Assembly: GCF_008831035.1 (NCBI RefSeq)
Contig: NZ_WAJR01000006.1
Location: 42,756-106,755, forward strand
From: Ellagibacter isourolithinifaciens
GTDB taxonomy: Bacteria > Actinomycetota > Coriobacteriia > Coriobacteriales > Eggerthellaceae
Length of the DNA stretch: 64,000 nt
Direction: 5' to 3'
Shown here: piece by piece, positions 10,286 to 19,382 of the stretch
Layout of the letters: each line of letters begins with the position of its first letter
Position numbering within the stretch: the stretch's first letter is position 1
Notes under the pieces: model-generated
Database searches by the model: none
What the model was told of the DNA's origin: nothing
The model's input: only the letters and a program-made list of their open reading frames with translations
Translations under genes and position numbers: made by a program

Positions 10286-11038
10286 ATGGCGAAATCTGGA
10301 AAGGACGACGCCGTGAGTATTCCCATCGATGATGCCAACACGGGCGCAGAGGCTCCCTCCTCCTCCCCAACCTGCGCCAACGATAGCGCCACCGCGGCCG
10401 ATGCGAAGTCGGCTGCGGAGGGCGCTGCCGCCGAGCCGGTAGAGGCAGAAGTGCTCGAGGGCGAGCCCGAGGAAGCGGAAAAGCCCGCCGAGGGTGCCGA
10501 GGGCGAGAAACCTGCCGACGATGCGAAGGCCGAGGCGGAGAAGGCAGCAGCCGAGCTTGCTGCCGCGAAGGCCGAGGCTGCCGAGTGGAAAGACAAGTTC
10601 ATGCGCCTTCACGCCGAGTGGGACACCTACCGCAGGCGTACGAACGAGCAGCGTGAAGCCGAGAAGGCCCGCGCCGCGGAGAAGTTGGTCACGAGCCTGC
10701 TTCCCGTGATAGACGATTTCGAGCGCACGATCGACTATGCTGAGAAGAACGGCGAAGGCGAGCTGCTTGGAGGCGTTCGCGCGGTGCACTCCAAGTTCGT
10801 CGGCGTGCTCGAGAAGGACGGCGTGGAAGTGATCGATCCGACCGGCGAGGCATTCGACGCGTTGGAGGCTCAGGCGGTCGCGACTGTTCCCGATACGGAG
10901 GCGTTCGACGAGACGGTCCACGAAGTGTACCAAAAAGGGTACCGCCTTGGGGCGAAGGTCATCAGGCCCGCGATGGTCACGGTGACCACCGGCGGCCCGA
11001 AGCGACCCAAGCCCGAAGAGGACGAAACCGAAGAGTAA
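10286..11038 (+). CDS. grpE: Nucleotide exchange factor GrpE
   Basis: Promotes ADP release from DnaK. The 250-aa product has an unusually long, acidic, Ala/Glu-rich N-terminus (about 1-85), a coiled coil (about 80-130, AELAAAKAEAAEWKDKFMRL), the conserved WDTYRRRTNEQREA segment and the C-terminal beta domain (VYQKGYRLGAKVIRPAMVTV). It lies 5 bp after dnaK and is followed by an intrinsic-terminator-like hairpin before dnaJ, which may lower dnaJ/hspR/clpB expression relative to dnaK-grpE. Confidence 0.94.
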   Translation: MAKSGKDDAVSIPIDDANTGAEAPSSSPTCANDSATAADAKSAAEGAAAEPVEAEVLEGEPEEAEKPAEGAEGEKPADDAKAEAEKAAAELAAAKAEAAEWKDKFMRLHAEWDTYRRRTNEQREAEKARAAEKLVTSLLPVIDDFERTIDYAEKNGEGELLGGVRAVHSKFVGVLEKDGVEVIDPTGEAFDALEAQAVATVPDTEAFDETVHEVYQKGYRLGAKVIRPAMVTVTTGGPKRPKPEEDETEE

Positions 11039-11045
11039 TGTATGG

Positions 11046-11075
11046 GGGCGGGCGCGTGAGCCCGCCCTTGTTTTT
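11046..11075 (+). terminator. Intrinsic-terminator-like hairpin inside the operon (grpE/dnaJ)
   Basis: GGGCGGGC and GCCCGCCC form an 8-bp perfect stem around GCGTGA, followed by TTGTTTTT. It lies between co-directional operon genes and probably causes partial termination. Confidence 0.75.
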
Positions 11076-11101
11076 CAAGTGAGAAAGGCAGGTGGTCGTG
11101 T

Positions 11102-12046
11102 ATGCCGGCAACTCCGGATTATTACAAAACGCTGGGCGTTCCGCGCACGGCGTCCACCGATGAGATAAAGAAGGCATTCCGCAAGCTTGCGCGCAAGTAC
11201 CATCCCGATGCGGGCGGCGACGAGGCCAAGTTCAAGGAACTCAACGAAGCGTACGAGGTTCTCTCCGACGACAAGAAGCGCAAGCTCTACGATCAGTACG
11301 GCACGGCGAATGAGAATCAGATTCCGCGTGGCTGGGGCGGCGGCCAGGGCGTGAACGTCGAGGACATCTTCGGCGGCATGGGCGGCGCTGGCAGCTGGGC
11401 CGACATTCTGGAGAGCATTCGCCGCGGCGAGGGTGCTTTCGGAACGGAATGGGATTTCGGCAACTTCGGTGGCGGTGGGCGTCGAGGCCCTCGCCCGCAG
11501 AAGGGCAAGGACATGAACGTTACACTGAACGTGACGTTCGATGAGGCGTTCTGCGGTACCGAGAAGCGCGTGACTGTTCGCATTCCCGGCAAGGACGCCC
11601 CCGAAACCTTCACCGTGAAGGTCCCCGCAGGGGCCGTCGACGGTGGCAGGCTTCGCTTCCGCGGCAAGGGCGGCTTGGGCACAGGCGGCGGCGAGGCGGG
11701 CGATCTGCTCATCACCACCAAGATCGAACCCCATCCGTACTTCTCGCGCGACGGCGCCGACGTGCTCGTCGACGTGCCGGTTACCGTGGCGGAGGCGGCG
11801 CTCGGAGGCAGCGTCGTCATTCCCGCGCCGGATGGCTCAAAGGTGCGCGTGAAGGTTCCCGCCGGAACGCAAAGTGGGACGAAGCTCACGGTTCGCGGCA
11901 AGGGCGCACCGCGAGTGAAGGGGCAGGGCTCGGGCGACCTGAAGATCAAGGTTGTCGTTAAGGTTCCTGAGCATTTGAACGATGGACAACGCAGGGCCCT
12001 GGAGGAATTCCAGGCTGCGACGAGCGAGGACGTGAGGACATGGTAA
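11102..12046 (+). CDS. dnaJ: DnaJ-type co-chaperone lacking the zinc-finger domain
   Basis: Hsp40 that stimulates DnaK ATPase. The J domain (about 6-70) has the HPD tripeptide in [14 protein letters not shown] Gly-rich linker (about 75-135) contains GGGGRRG. Two C-terminal beta domains then follow directly (from about 140), with no CxxCxGxG repeats at all, so this is a type II (CbpA/DnaJ2-like) protein of 314 aa although it occupies the dnaJ slot of the heat-shock operon. Its last codons overlap hspR. A zinc-finger DnaJ may exist elsewhere. Confidence 0.9.
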   Translation: MPATPDYYKTLGVPRTASTDEIKKAFRKLARKYHPDAGGDEAKFKELNEAYEVLSDDKKRKLYDQYGTANENQIPRGWGGGQGVNVEDIFGGMGGAGSWADILESIRRGEGAFGTEWDFGNFGGGGRRGPRPQKGKDMNVTLNVTFDEAFCGTEKRVTVRIPGKDAPETFTVKVPAGAVDGGRLRFRGKGGLGTGGGEAGDLLITTKIEPHPYFSRDGADVLVDVPVTVAEAALGGSVVIPAPDGSKVRVKVPAGTQSGTKLTVRGKGAPRVKGQGSGDLKIKVVVKVPEHLNDGQRRALEEFQAATSEDVRTW

Positions 12047-12444
12047 TGGACGACCGCAACAGACCCCTGTACATGATCAGCGTGGCAGCGGAGCTTGCGG
12101 GAGTGCATCCCCAGACGCTGCGCGCGTACGAGCAGAAAGGCCTCGTCACGCCGCAGCGAACGAGCGGCAACACTCGCATGTACTCGCAGGCCGACATCGA
12201 GCGGCTCGGGCTTATCAACGAGCTCACCAACGAGGGCATCAACCTTGCGGGCGTGACGCGCATCCTCGATTTGCAAGGGCGCTTGGACGCGCGCGACGAG
12301 GAAATCGACGACCTGCACAAGCGGGTGCGCCGCTTGGCCGATCGCGTGCATGAGCTCGAGACGCGCGAAAGCGTGAACTCGCTCGTGCAAAACGACGTCG
12401 GCGGCGTCACCCCGGGCGCTATCGTCCTTCGGCGCCTCTCTTAA
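12040..12444 (+). CDS. hspR: MerR-family heat-shock repressor HspR
   Basis: A 134-aa autoregulatory repressor of the dnaK operon. The winged HTH is about 10-75 with the diagnostic [20 protein letters not shown] and an [13 protein letters not shown] wing, and a coiled-coil dimerisation helix follows (about 80-120). In known systems HspR needs DnaK as co-repressor and binds HAIR sites; two HAIR-like sites lie upstream of dnaK here. The start may be ATG 12040 or ATG 12046, the latter sharing an A with the dnaJ stop. Confidence 0.93.
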   Translation: MVMDDRNRPLYMISVAAELAGVHPQTLRAYEQKGLVTPQRTSGNTRMYSQADIERLGLINELTNEGINLAGVTRILDLQGRLDARDEEIDDLHKRVRRLADRVHELETRESVNSLVQNDVGGVTPGAIVLRRLS

Positions 12445-12480
12445 ATGGCAAACCATCTCCTTACGAAGGAGGCTTAGATT

Positions 12481-15168
12481 ATGAGGTTAGACAAACTAGC
12501 AATCACCGCCCAGGAGGCGTTCCAGAACTCCATGGGCGTGGCAAGCGATGCCGAATCGGCGGTTATCCAGCCGATTCACCTCCTGAAGGCATTGCTCGAT
12601 GCCGATGAGAACAACCTCGCGGCAATCATCAAGCGCATCGGCGCCGACCCGGCGCAGCTTGAGCGCAACGTGAACGAAGAGGTCGAGCGCGGCCCGAAGT
12701 CGCAGGGCGGCATGCCCATGCCGATGCCGGGCAATGACCTCATGAAGACGATTGACAACGCGGTGAAGGCAGCCGAGAAGCTCGGTGACAGCTACGCCAC
12801 AAGCGAGCATCTGCTCATCGCGCTTTCGGAGGACAAGGGCCCAGCGGGGCGCATCTTGAACGGCGTGGGCATCACGCGCAAGAACATCGAGGCGGCCTAC
12901 GAAGAGCTCCGTGGCGACACGCGCGTGACCGATCAGCAGGAGAAAGCCCAGTTCGAAGCCTTGGAGCAGTATGGTCAAAACCTCACTCAGCAGGCGCGCG
13001 AGGGCAAGCTCGACCCGGTGATCGGCCGCTCTGAGGAAATCCGGCGCACCATCCAGGTGCTTTCCCGCCGCACCAAGAACAACCCGGTGCTCATCGGCGA
13101 GCCGGGCACGGGCAAGACGGCCATCGTCGAGGGACTTGCGCAGCGCATCGTCGCAGGCGACGTGCCTTCCAGCCTGAAGGACCGCGACATCGTGTCGCTC
13201 GACTTGGGCGCGATGATGGCGGGCGCGAAATACCGCGGCGAGTTCGAGGACCGCTTGAAGGCGGTGCTGCGCGAGGTGAAGCAGTCCGAGGGCAAGGTTA
13301 TCTTGTTCATCGACGAGCTGCATACCATCGTGGGCGCCGGCTCCTCGGGCGACAGCACGCTCGATGCGGGCAACATGCTTAAGCCCGCGCTCGCGCGTGG
13401 TGAGCTGCATGCCATCGGCGCGACCACGCTCGACGAGTACCGCAAGTACGTCGAGAAGGACAAAGCGCTTGCCCGCCGTTTCCAGCCGGTCATGATCGGC
13501 GAGCCGACGGTGGAAGACACCATCGCCATCCTTCGCGGCTTGAAGGAGAAGTACGAGATCCATCACGGCGTGCGCATCACCGACGGCGCCATCGTTGCCG
13601 CGGCGGAGCTTTCCGACCGCTACATCTCCGACCGCTTCCTCCCCGACAAGGCGATCGACTTGATGGACGAGGCGGCGAGCCGCCTGCGTATCGAGATCGA
13701 TTCGATGCCCGAAGAGGTCGACATGGCAGAGCGCAAGCTCACGCAGATGCAGATCGAGGAGCAGGCGCTCATGAAGGAGAGCGACGACGCCTCGAAGGAG
13801 CGCCTGGAGGCGCTGCGCCGCGACATCGCGAGCGCGCAAGAGGACCTCGACCGTCGCAAGGCCGAATGGCGCAACGAGAAAGACGTCATCGAGAACGTGC
13901 AGACGCTCAAGGCCGACCTGGAAAGCGCCCAGGCCGAAGAGGAGCGCGTCACGCGCGAGGGCGACCTTTCGCGCGCCTCCGAGCTGCGTTATTCCACCAT
14001 CCCCGAGCTGCAGCAGCGCTTGAAGACGGCGGAGGAGACGCTTGTCGGCAAGCAGAAGGACGGCGCGATCTTGAAGGAGGAGGTGTCTGAAGACGAGATC
14101 GCTGAGGTGGTGTCCGCGTGGACGGGCATCCCGGTCCAGAAGATGATGCAGGGCGAGATGGAGAAGCTCGCCGACTTGGAAGACAAGCTGCATGAGCGCG
14201 TCGTCGGCCAGGACGAGGCCGTGCATGCGGTGGCGGGCGCCATTCGCCGCAACCGCGCGGGGCTTTCCGACCCGAACCGCCCGGTGGGCAGCTTCATGTT
14301 CTTGGGTCCCACGGGTGTTGGCAAGACCGAGCTCGCCAAGGCACTCGCCGAGTACCTGTTCGATTCCGAGAAGGCCATGGTGCGCATCGACATGTCCGAG
14401 TACATGGAGAAGTTCAGCGTCCAGCGCTTGATCGGTGCCCCTCCGGGATACGTGGGTTACGACGAGGGCGGCCAGCTCACCGAGGCGGTGCGCCGCAAGC
14501 CCTATTCGGTCGTGCTGCTCGACGAGATTGAAAAGGCGCACCCGGACGTGTTCAACGTGCTTTTGCAGGTGCTCGATGACGGCCGCCTGACGGACGGCCA
14601 GGGGCGTGTGGTTAGCTTCAAGAACGCCATCATCATCATGACGAGCAACATCGCCAGTCAGGAGATTCGCGACTTCGCGAAGGAGAACGAGTCGATGGGC
14701 GAGATGATGGAAGGCATGTTGAAGGCCGACGTGGCCACCGCGTCGAAGAAGCTCGCCGAGTTTACGAACAGGATTCAGGATTCGCTGCGTGCCACGTTCA
14801 AGCCCGAGTTCCTGAACCGCATCGACGATATCATCACGTTCAAGCCGCTGTCGATCGAGTCGATGGAGCCTATCGTGAAGCTCCAGCTCGAAGACGTGCG
14901 CCGTCGCCTGGCCGACCGCCACGTGTCGCTCGACGTGACGCCCGCGGCGCTTGAGCATCTCTCAATCGACGGCTTCGACCCGGTGTATGGCGCTCGTCCG
15001 CTGAAGCGCTTGATCCAGCGTGAAGTGGTCGATCGCATCGCCGACGCGGCTGTTCGCGGCAAGCTGCTCGACCGCAGCCATGTGCTGGTCGATATCGACG
15101 ACACCGCGGGGGATTACACCTGCCGCGTTGAGGCGCCGCTCGATTTGGACGCCGTGCCGGTGGAGTAA
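12481..15168 (+). CDS. clpB: ATP-dependent disaggregase ClpB
   Basis: Hexameric AAA+ disaggregase working with DnaK/DnaJ/GrpE. The 895-aa product has an N domain (1-150) and a first AAA module with Walker A GEPGTGKT (about 207) and Walker [11 protein letters not shown] (about 275). The ClpB-specific coiled-coil M domain spans about 400-550 (long Glu/Arg/Lys-rich heptads). The second AAA has GPTGVGKT (about 611) and [17 protein letters not shown] precedes the start. Last gene of the HspR operon, 36 bp after hspR, ending at a strong terminator. Confidence 0.97.
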   Translation: MRLDKLAITAQEAFQNSMGVASDAESAVIQPIHLLKALLDADENNLAAIIKRIGADPAQLERNVNEEVERGPKSQGGMPMPMPGNDLMKTIDNAVKAAEKLGDSYATSEHLLIALSEDKGPAGRILNGVGITRKNIEAAYEELRGDTRVTDQQEKAQFEALEQYGQNLTQQAREGKLDPVIGRSEEIRRTIQVLSRRTKNNPVLIGEPGTGKTAIVEGLAQRIVAGDVPSSLKDRDIVSLDLGAMMAGAKYRGEFEDRLKAVLREVKQSEGKVILFIDELHTIVGAGSSGDSTLDAGNMLKPALARGELHAIGATTLDEYRKYVEKDKALARRFQPVMIGEPTVEDTIAILRGLKEKYEIHHGVRITDGAIVAAAELSDRYISDRFLPDKAIDLMDEAASRLRIEIDSMPEEVDMAERKLTQMQIEEQALMKESDDASKERLEALRRDIASAQEDLDRRKAEWRNEKDVIENVQTLKADLESAQAEEERVTREGDLSRASELRYSTIPELQQRLKTAEETLVGKQKDGAILKEEVSEDEIAEVVSAWTGIPVQKMMQGEMEKLADLEDKLHERVVGQDEAVHAVAGAIRRNRAGLSDPNRPVGSFMFLGPTGVGKTELAKALAEYLFDSEKAMVRIDMSEYMEKFSVQRLIGAPPGYVGYDEGGQLTEAVRRKPYSVVLLDEIEKAHPDVFNVLLQVLDDGRLTDGQGRVVSFKNAIIIMTSNIASQEIRDFAKENESMGEMMEGMLKADVATASKKLAEFTNRIQDSLRATFKPEFLNRIDDIITFKPLSIESMEPIVKLQLEDVRRRLADRHVSLDVTPAALEHLSIDGFDPVYGARPLKRLIQREVVDRIADAAVRGKLLDRSHVLVDIDDTAGDYTCRVEAPLDLDAVPVE

Positions 15169-15193
15169 AGGCTTGAGGGTCGATAGTTAGTTT

Positions 15194-15231
15194 AAGGCTG
15201 CCAGGTTCAATGACCTGGCAGCCTTTTTTTC
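15194..15231 (+). terminator. Strong intrinsic terminator of the heat-shock operon
   Basis: AGGCTGCCAGGT pairs perfectly with ACCTGGCAGCCT across a 6-nt loop and runs into eight T residues. Confidence 0.95.
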
Positions 15232-15286
15232 GTTTAGGGCAACGGGTCCGCGCGATTTCTCGGCGCACTTTTCGCTACTCGAGGAT

Positions 15287-15318
15287 TCCGAAATGGAATG
15301 ATAGTGTTCCATTTCGGA
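15287..15318. promoter_or_regulatory. Perfect 12-bp dyad upstream of the LysR gene
   Basis: TCCGAAATGGAA (15287-15298) is inverted as TTCCATTTCGGA (15307-15318) with an 8-bp spacer. It lies about 30 bp upstream of a TATATA -10-like element (around 15349) of the LysR gene. A related dyad precedes the molybdoenzyme gene, suggesting the LysR protein or another regulator binds both. Confidence 0.6.
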
Positions 15319-15428
15319 TTGTTATTGCTTTGCTCCCTGCCAATACTCTATATATACGGAGTTGCAGAGGGGATTGACGCGTGCGCTTGAGCCGTTTAGC
15401 GTATCGCGAGGCGGACAAGGGGGATTGT

Positions 15429-16343
15429 GTGAGAACAGACATGCTTCAGGAATTCATCGTCTGGGCGGAGAGCAAGACGATCGAGGCGGCGGCGAAGGAG
15501 ATGCACATCTCCCAGTCCACGTTGAGCAAGCATCTCATTGCGCTTGAGGATGAACTGGGGATAAGCTTGATCAATCGCCATGACAAGGGTCGCCTGACTC
15601 CTGCGGGCGTGCGCTTTTACAACGGCATCGTCGACGTGATGGAACGGCTCAACAAGACCGTCGAGGAAAGTCGGCAGATTGCGGAGAGGACCGACTACGA
15701 GATCATCGTTTGGGACCCCTTCGTCTTCTCGGGTGCTATGCGCGAGTTGGAGCGCATCATGCATGCGTTTTCAAAAGAGTGCTCGGTTCCTTTCCACTTC
15801 ACCTTGAGAAACGAGGCGTACAAGACTCCGGGTGAGTCGCTCGCTGAAGGCTTGGTCGATGTTGCCATCGGCTATCATCCTTTCGGAGCAGAGGGCGAGG
15901 CGCCTCAGGGAATTACCGAGTTCAGCTTGATGGAAGAGCCGCTTGTACTGTGGTGCAAGAAGGAGCATCCGCTTGCGCGGAAGGAGCAGCTGCTCCCCGA
16001 AGACCTCAAAGGTGTGCCCATCATGTGTAGCATGGAGCTTGCCCATCCCCTGGCGACTGCGATAACGAAGATGTGTGCGCAAAGGGGGTTCAAGCCGCGG
16101 TTCTATCGCTTCAACCCCACGTCGCAAGCGTCGTTTTTCTTCGATGCGCCGGCAGAATGTGTCTATGTCTTCACGCCGGAACTGCGCAATGACGAGCGCA
16201 TCCGTTTGCGCGATGACATGGTGCTGCGCCATTTCGACGACAAGACGTTTGCTGTTCGTTGTTGCGTGGCGGTTCGCAACGCTGAGACCAACGAGGCGCT
16301 CTCCCAGTTCCGCGCGTTCCTTGCCGACGATGAGAACCGCTAA
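15429..16343 (+). CDS. LysR-family transcriptional regulator
   Basis: A 304-aa regulator with an N-terminal winged HTH (about 5-60; AAAKEMHISQSTLSKHLIAL is the recognition segment) and a C-terminal periplasmic-binding-like effector domain (about 95-300). The GTG start at 15429 (VRTDMLQEF) is preferred because AAGGGGG lies about 7 nt upstream; an ATG frame from 15381 adds a non-conserved 16-residue leader. Co-directional with and just upstream of the molybdoenzyme operon, so it probably senses that enzyme's aromatic or organic substrate; the inducer is unknown. Confidence 0.88.
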   Translation: MRTDMLQEFIVWAESKTIEAAAKEMHISQSTLSKHLIALEDELGISLINRHDKGRLTPAGVRFYNGIVDVMERLNKTVEESRQIAERTDYEIIVWDPFVFSGAMRELERIMHAFSKECSVPFHFTLRNEAYKTPGESLAEGLVDVAIGYHPFGAEGEAPQGITEFSLMEEPLVLWCKKEHPLARKEQLLPEDLKGVPIMCSMELAHPLATAITKMCAQRGFKPRFYRFNPTSQASFFFDAPAECVYVFTPELRNDERIRLRDDMVLRHFDDKTFAVRCCVAVRNAETNEALSQFRAFLADDENR

Positions 16344-16418
16344 GGACCTGCTAAGGGCTCCCGCACTCGGCTTCGGCGAATGAGGGCGGCGGCGCACGAC
16401 CCCGGCCTCAACCGAGAG

Positions 16419-16457
16419 GAAACGGAATGGGCGCTTGACGAGGATTTATTCCGTTTC
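16419..16457. promoter_or_regulatory. Second dyad and possible promoter upstream of the molybdoenzyme operon
   Basis: GAAACGGAAT (16419-16428) is inverted as ATTCCGTTTC (16448-16457) across 19 bp. The spacer holds TTGACG (16435-16440), a plausible -35 with CATTAAT downstream. The half-site GAAAYGGAAT matches the dyad at 15287-15318. Confidence 0.5.
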
Positions 16458-16484
16458 GTCATTAATCCCGCCTGAAGAATAATC

Positions 16485-16516
16485 AAAACGACGTCAAGTG
16501 GCGTCGTTTTTTCTTT
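16485..16516 (+). terminator. Intrinsic terminator between LysR gene and molybdoenzyme gene
   Basis: AAAACGACG pairs with CGTCGTTTT around TCAAGTGG and continues into a T-run. It ends lysR transcription or acts as an attenuator if transcription starts at the dyad upstream. Confidence 0.8.
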
Positions 16517-16611
16517 CGAGGGCGCATATTCATCGCTTAGCCCATGACGTCGCCGCTTCCCATAATGGCATCTGCAAAAACCACTCCAAGACGAAGAGAG
16601 AGGGGAATGGA

Positions 16612-18885
16612 ATGCAGATTCCAGAAGGGGAATATCGAGTCGGCACTGATGACGACTACTACGTTCGCACGAATGTGTGGTCGGCACCTGGCTGCCATGG
16701 TGCAGCGTGCGGCGCTATCCTCCACATCAAGGACGGCAAGTTCGTCGACATCGAAGGCGACGAGAGCAATCCCATCACGCAGGGGCGTTTGTGCATCAAA
16801 TGCCTGAACATGACTGAGTTCGAGTATCATCCCGAGCGCATCATCTACCCGATGAAGCGCGACCCGAAGGATCGCGGCAAGAACGCGTGGGAGCGCATCA
16901 CCTGGGATGAGGCGTACGACCTCATCGAGGAGAACTACAACAAGGTTGTCGAGAAGACGGGAACCCCGAATGCTGTTCTGACCCTTGGTGGCACCGGCCG
17001 CGAGGCGACGATGTTCTACCCGGTCATCTCGTTCGCCGACTTCCGTTCGGCTAACGTCGCGGCGCCGATCTCCGGCGACTCCTGCTACGGCCCTCGCTGC
17101 ATGATGGCGGCGAACATCTTCGGCTCTGGCTATCCCGAGGTCGACAGCGGCATGTTCTTCGACGACAAGTACAACGACCCGCGCTTCGAGCGCCCCGAGT
17201 ACATGATCGTTTGGGGTTCGAACCCGCTCGTCTCCAATCCGGCGGGCTATTTCGGCCACCAGATCATCGACATGATGAAGATGGGCACGAAGCTCATCGT
17301 CGTCGACCCCCAGATCACCTGGATGGGCTCTCGCGCCGAGCACGTGCTGCAGCTTCGCCCGGGCACTGACGCGGCGCTCGCTATCGGCATGCTGAAGGTC
17401 ATCGTTGATGAGGACATCTACGACAAGGAATTCGTCGAGAAGTGGGTGTACGGCTTCGATTGGCTCGTCGAGCGAATCAACAAGTACTCCTACGAGGAGA
17501 TCGAGAAGCTGACGCAGGTTCCGACCGAGCAGATGCGCACGGTCGCCCGTGCATACGCCACCGCCGACGGCACCGGCCGCAACTGCTCCATCTTCATGGG
17601 CGTTGCCATGGAGATGCAGACCGACGCGCTTTCCGACATCCAGGCTGTTTTGAGCCTCATCGCCATCACGGGCAACGTCGACGTTCCCGGCGGCAACGTG
17701 CTCGGCCCCAAGGCGTCCTTCACGGGTGCGTGGCGCTACGAGCAGATCAAGTGGGTTGCGGAAAAGGAGAAGCAGAGCCGTATCGGCAACGACCGCGAGC
17801 CGATCGAGCGCAACGCGCTTTCCAACGTCCAGTCCGACGCCATCCTTCCTGAGCTCGAGCTCCCCGATGATCAGCGTACGGTGCACATGATCTGGTTCAA
17901 CAGCTGCAATGCTCTCGTGTGCATGCCCGCAGAGCCGCAGCGCTGGATCAACGCCTGCCAGAAGATGGACTTCAACGTGGTCCAGGACCTCTTCATGACG
18001 CCGACGGCGATGGCCCTGTGCGATCTGTTCCTCCCCGTTTCCACGTTCATCGAGCATGACGGCGTCGTCCAGATTCACTACGGCCGCCACACCCCTTACC
18101 TCGGCGCCGAGGTGAAGGCTATCGACTACGGCGAGACCAAGTCCGACCTGGAAGTCACCTTTGAGCTCGGCAAGCGCCTGAACCCCGAAGCTTGGGCCGA
18201 GTACGAAACGATCGAAGACTTCATGGACAACCAGATCGAGCCGACGGGCATGACGTTCGATGAGCTGCGTCACAAGGGCATCCTCTCCTTCAACGGTTGG
18301 AACTATCGCAAGTACGAAACCGGCGAGCTGCGCAGCGATGGCCAGCCCGGCTTCAACACCGTCACCGGCATGATCGAGCTGTACTCTCTGCAGCTTGAAT
18401 CCTGGGGCGAGGAGCCGCTGCCGATGATCGAGCCCGTTCCCTTCAGCAAGGAATCCAACCCCGAGATGGCGGAGAAGTACCCGATCATCCTTACCACCGG
18501 CGGCCGCAAGTGGACGCAGTTCCACTCCGAATGGCGTCAGGTCAAGGGTATGCGTGAGATCGATCCGTGGCCGGTGCTGACCGTGAACCCCGAGACCGCC
18601 AAGGAATACGGCATCTCCGAGGGCGACTGGGCCGAGGTCTTCAATGACACCGGCAAGGCACGCCTCAAGGTGAAGGTTTCCCCGGTTATCAAGCCTGGTA
18701 TGGTGCACGCGACGCATGCATGGTGGTTCCCCGAGCAGGACGGCGAGGCTCCGAACTACTTCGGCGCGTTCAAGTCGAACATCAACACGCTGCTTCCCAA
18801 CGACAGCTGCGGGCGCATGTACAAGGGCAGCCCCTACAAATCGAACATGTGCAATATCCGCCGTGTCACCGGCCTGGACGACTAG
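16612..18885 (+). CDS. Molybdopterin (bis-MGD) oxidoreductase catalytic subunit, dehydroxylase/transhydroxylase-like
   Basis: A 757-aa member of the DMSO-reductase superfamily. The N-terminus TNVWSAPGCHGAACG resembles the WSxPGCHxxCG block of pyrogallol transhydroxylase and of gut actinobacterial catechol dehydroxylases. Molybdopterin-binding domains follow (WGSNPLVSNPAGYFGH about 200-215; C-terminal TTGGRKWTQFHSEW about 620). The Cys set is C28, C33, C61, C64, not the standard CX2CX3CX27C. There is no Tat signal, so it is probably cytoplasmic. It is followed by a small Fe-S subunit and an MFS carrier. The substrate is inferred to be an aromatic diol/triol but is not proven. Confidence 0.85.
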   Translation: MQIPEGEYRVGTDDDYYVRTNVWSAPGCHGAACGAILHIKDGKFVDIEGDESNPITQGRLCIKCLNMTEFEYHPERIIYPMKRDPKDRGKNAWERITWDEAYDLIEENYNKVVEKTGTPNAVLTLGGTGREATMFYPVISFADFRSANVAAPISGDSCYGPRCMMAANIFGSGYPEVDSGMFFDDKYNDPRFERPEYMIVWGSNPLVSNPAGYFGHQIIDMMKMGTKLIVVDPQITWMGSRAEHVLQLRPGTDAALAIGMLKVIVDEDIYDKEFVEKWVYGFDWLVERINKYSYEEIEKLTQVPTEQMRTVARAYATADGTGRNCSIFMGVAMEMQTDALSDIQAVLSLIAITGNVDVPGGNVLGPKASFTGAWRYEQIKWVAEKEKQSRIGNDREPIERNALSNVQSDAILPELELPDDQRTVHMIWFNSCNALVCMPAEPQRWINACQKMDFNVVQDLFMTPTAMALCDLFLPVSTFIEHDGVVQIHYGRHTPYLGAEVKAIDYGETKSDLEVTFELGKRLNPEAWAEYETIEDFMDNQIEPTGMTFDELRHKGILSFNGWNYRKYETGELRSDGQPGFNTVTGMIELYSLQLESWGEEPLPMIEPVPFSKESNPEMAEKYPIILTTGGRKWTQFHSEWRQVKGMREIDPWPVLTVNPETAKEYGISEGDWAEVFNDTGKARLKVKVSPVIKPGMVHATHAWWFPEQDGEAPNYFGAFKSNINTLLPNDSCGRMYKGSPYKSNMCNIRRVTGLDD

Positions 18886-18915
18886 TCGGTAGCCGAGAAA
18901 AGAGAGGAGAAGAAA

Positions 18916-19251
18916 ATGAGCAAGAAGGCACTTCTTATCAACTACAAGTACTGCTCCGGCTGCCACAGCTGCGAAATCGCTTGCCGCAACCACCTTCAGT
19001 GCGGTTTGGGCAAGTGGGGCATCAAGCTGACCGAGATCCAGCCGTTTGAGGCCCATCCCGGTGACTGGAACTGGGACTATGTTCCCGTTCCCACGAAGCT
19101 CTGCGATCAGTGCGCCGAGCGCGTCGAAGCGGGGGAGAAGCCGGCGTGCGTCAAGCACTGCCAGTCGTTCTGCATGGAGTATGGCACGCCTGAGGAAATG
19201 GCGAAGCGAGCCGAGGAGCTCGGCGACAAGACCGCCATCTTCATGATTTAA
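18916..19251 (+). CDS. Short 4Fe-4S ferredoxin-type subunit of the molybdoenzyme
   Basis: Electron-transfer partner, 111 aa. It has ten Cys: CSGCHSCEIAC (C13, C16, C19, C23) plus C29, and CDQC...CVKHCQSFC (C63, C66, C78, C82, C86), enough for two [4Fe-4S] clusters in a truncated DmsB/NrfC-like fold. It starts 30 bp after the catalytic subunit with GAGAGGAGAAG upstream, so the two are co-translated. It has no membrane segment, so electrons presumably come from a soluble donor or another complex. Confidence 0.9.
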   Translation: MSKKALLINYKYCSGCHSCEIACRNHLQCGLGKWGIKLTEIQPFEAHPGDWNWDYVPVPTKLCDQCAERVEAGEKPACVKHCQSFCMEYGTPEEMAKRAEELGDKTAIFMI

Positions 19252-19263
19252 AGGCATTGCTCG

Positions 19264-19342
19264 CGTGGTGCGGGCGAGCGCTTCGTCCGCTCGCGCCACG
19301 ATATCGAGGTTGCGCCCCATTCGAGACGCGTGGGGCGCAACC
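19264..19342 (+). repeat. Two consecutive stem-loops between Fe-S subunit and the next gene
   Basis: 19264-19300 forms an imperfect GC-rich hairpin (CGTGG...CCACG). 19308-19342 is a perfect 12-bp stem, GGTTGCGCCCCA with TGGGGCGCAACC, with an 11-nt loop. No T-run follows, so transcript processing or stabilisation is as likely as termination. Confidence 0.6.
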
Positions 19343-19382
19343 GATTTAGTACCGCGCTAGTGCTGTGAAAGAGGGGGACGGC

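Noticed and set aside
12496..14958. An 820-codon minus-strand frame opposite clpB
   Set aside because: Shadow of clpB; no start context and no recognisable protein features.
16537..19320. A 927-codon open frame on the minus strand opposite the molybdoenzyme genes
   Set aside because: It mirrors the codon structure of well-supported plus-strand genes; the product is low-complexity His/Val/Leu/Arg sequence with no motif. Typical antisense shadow in high-GC DNA.
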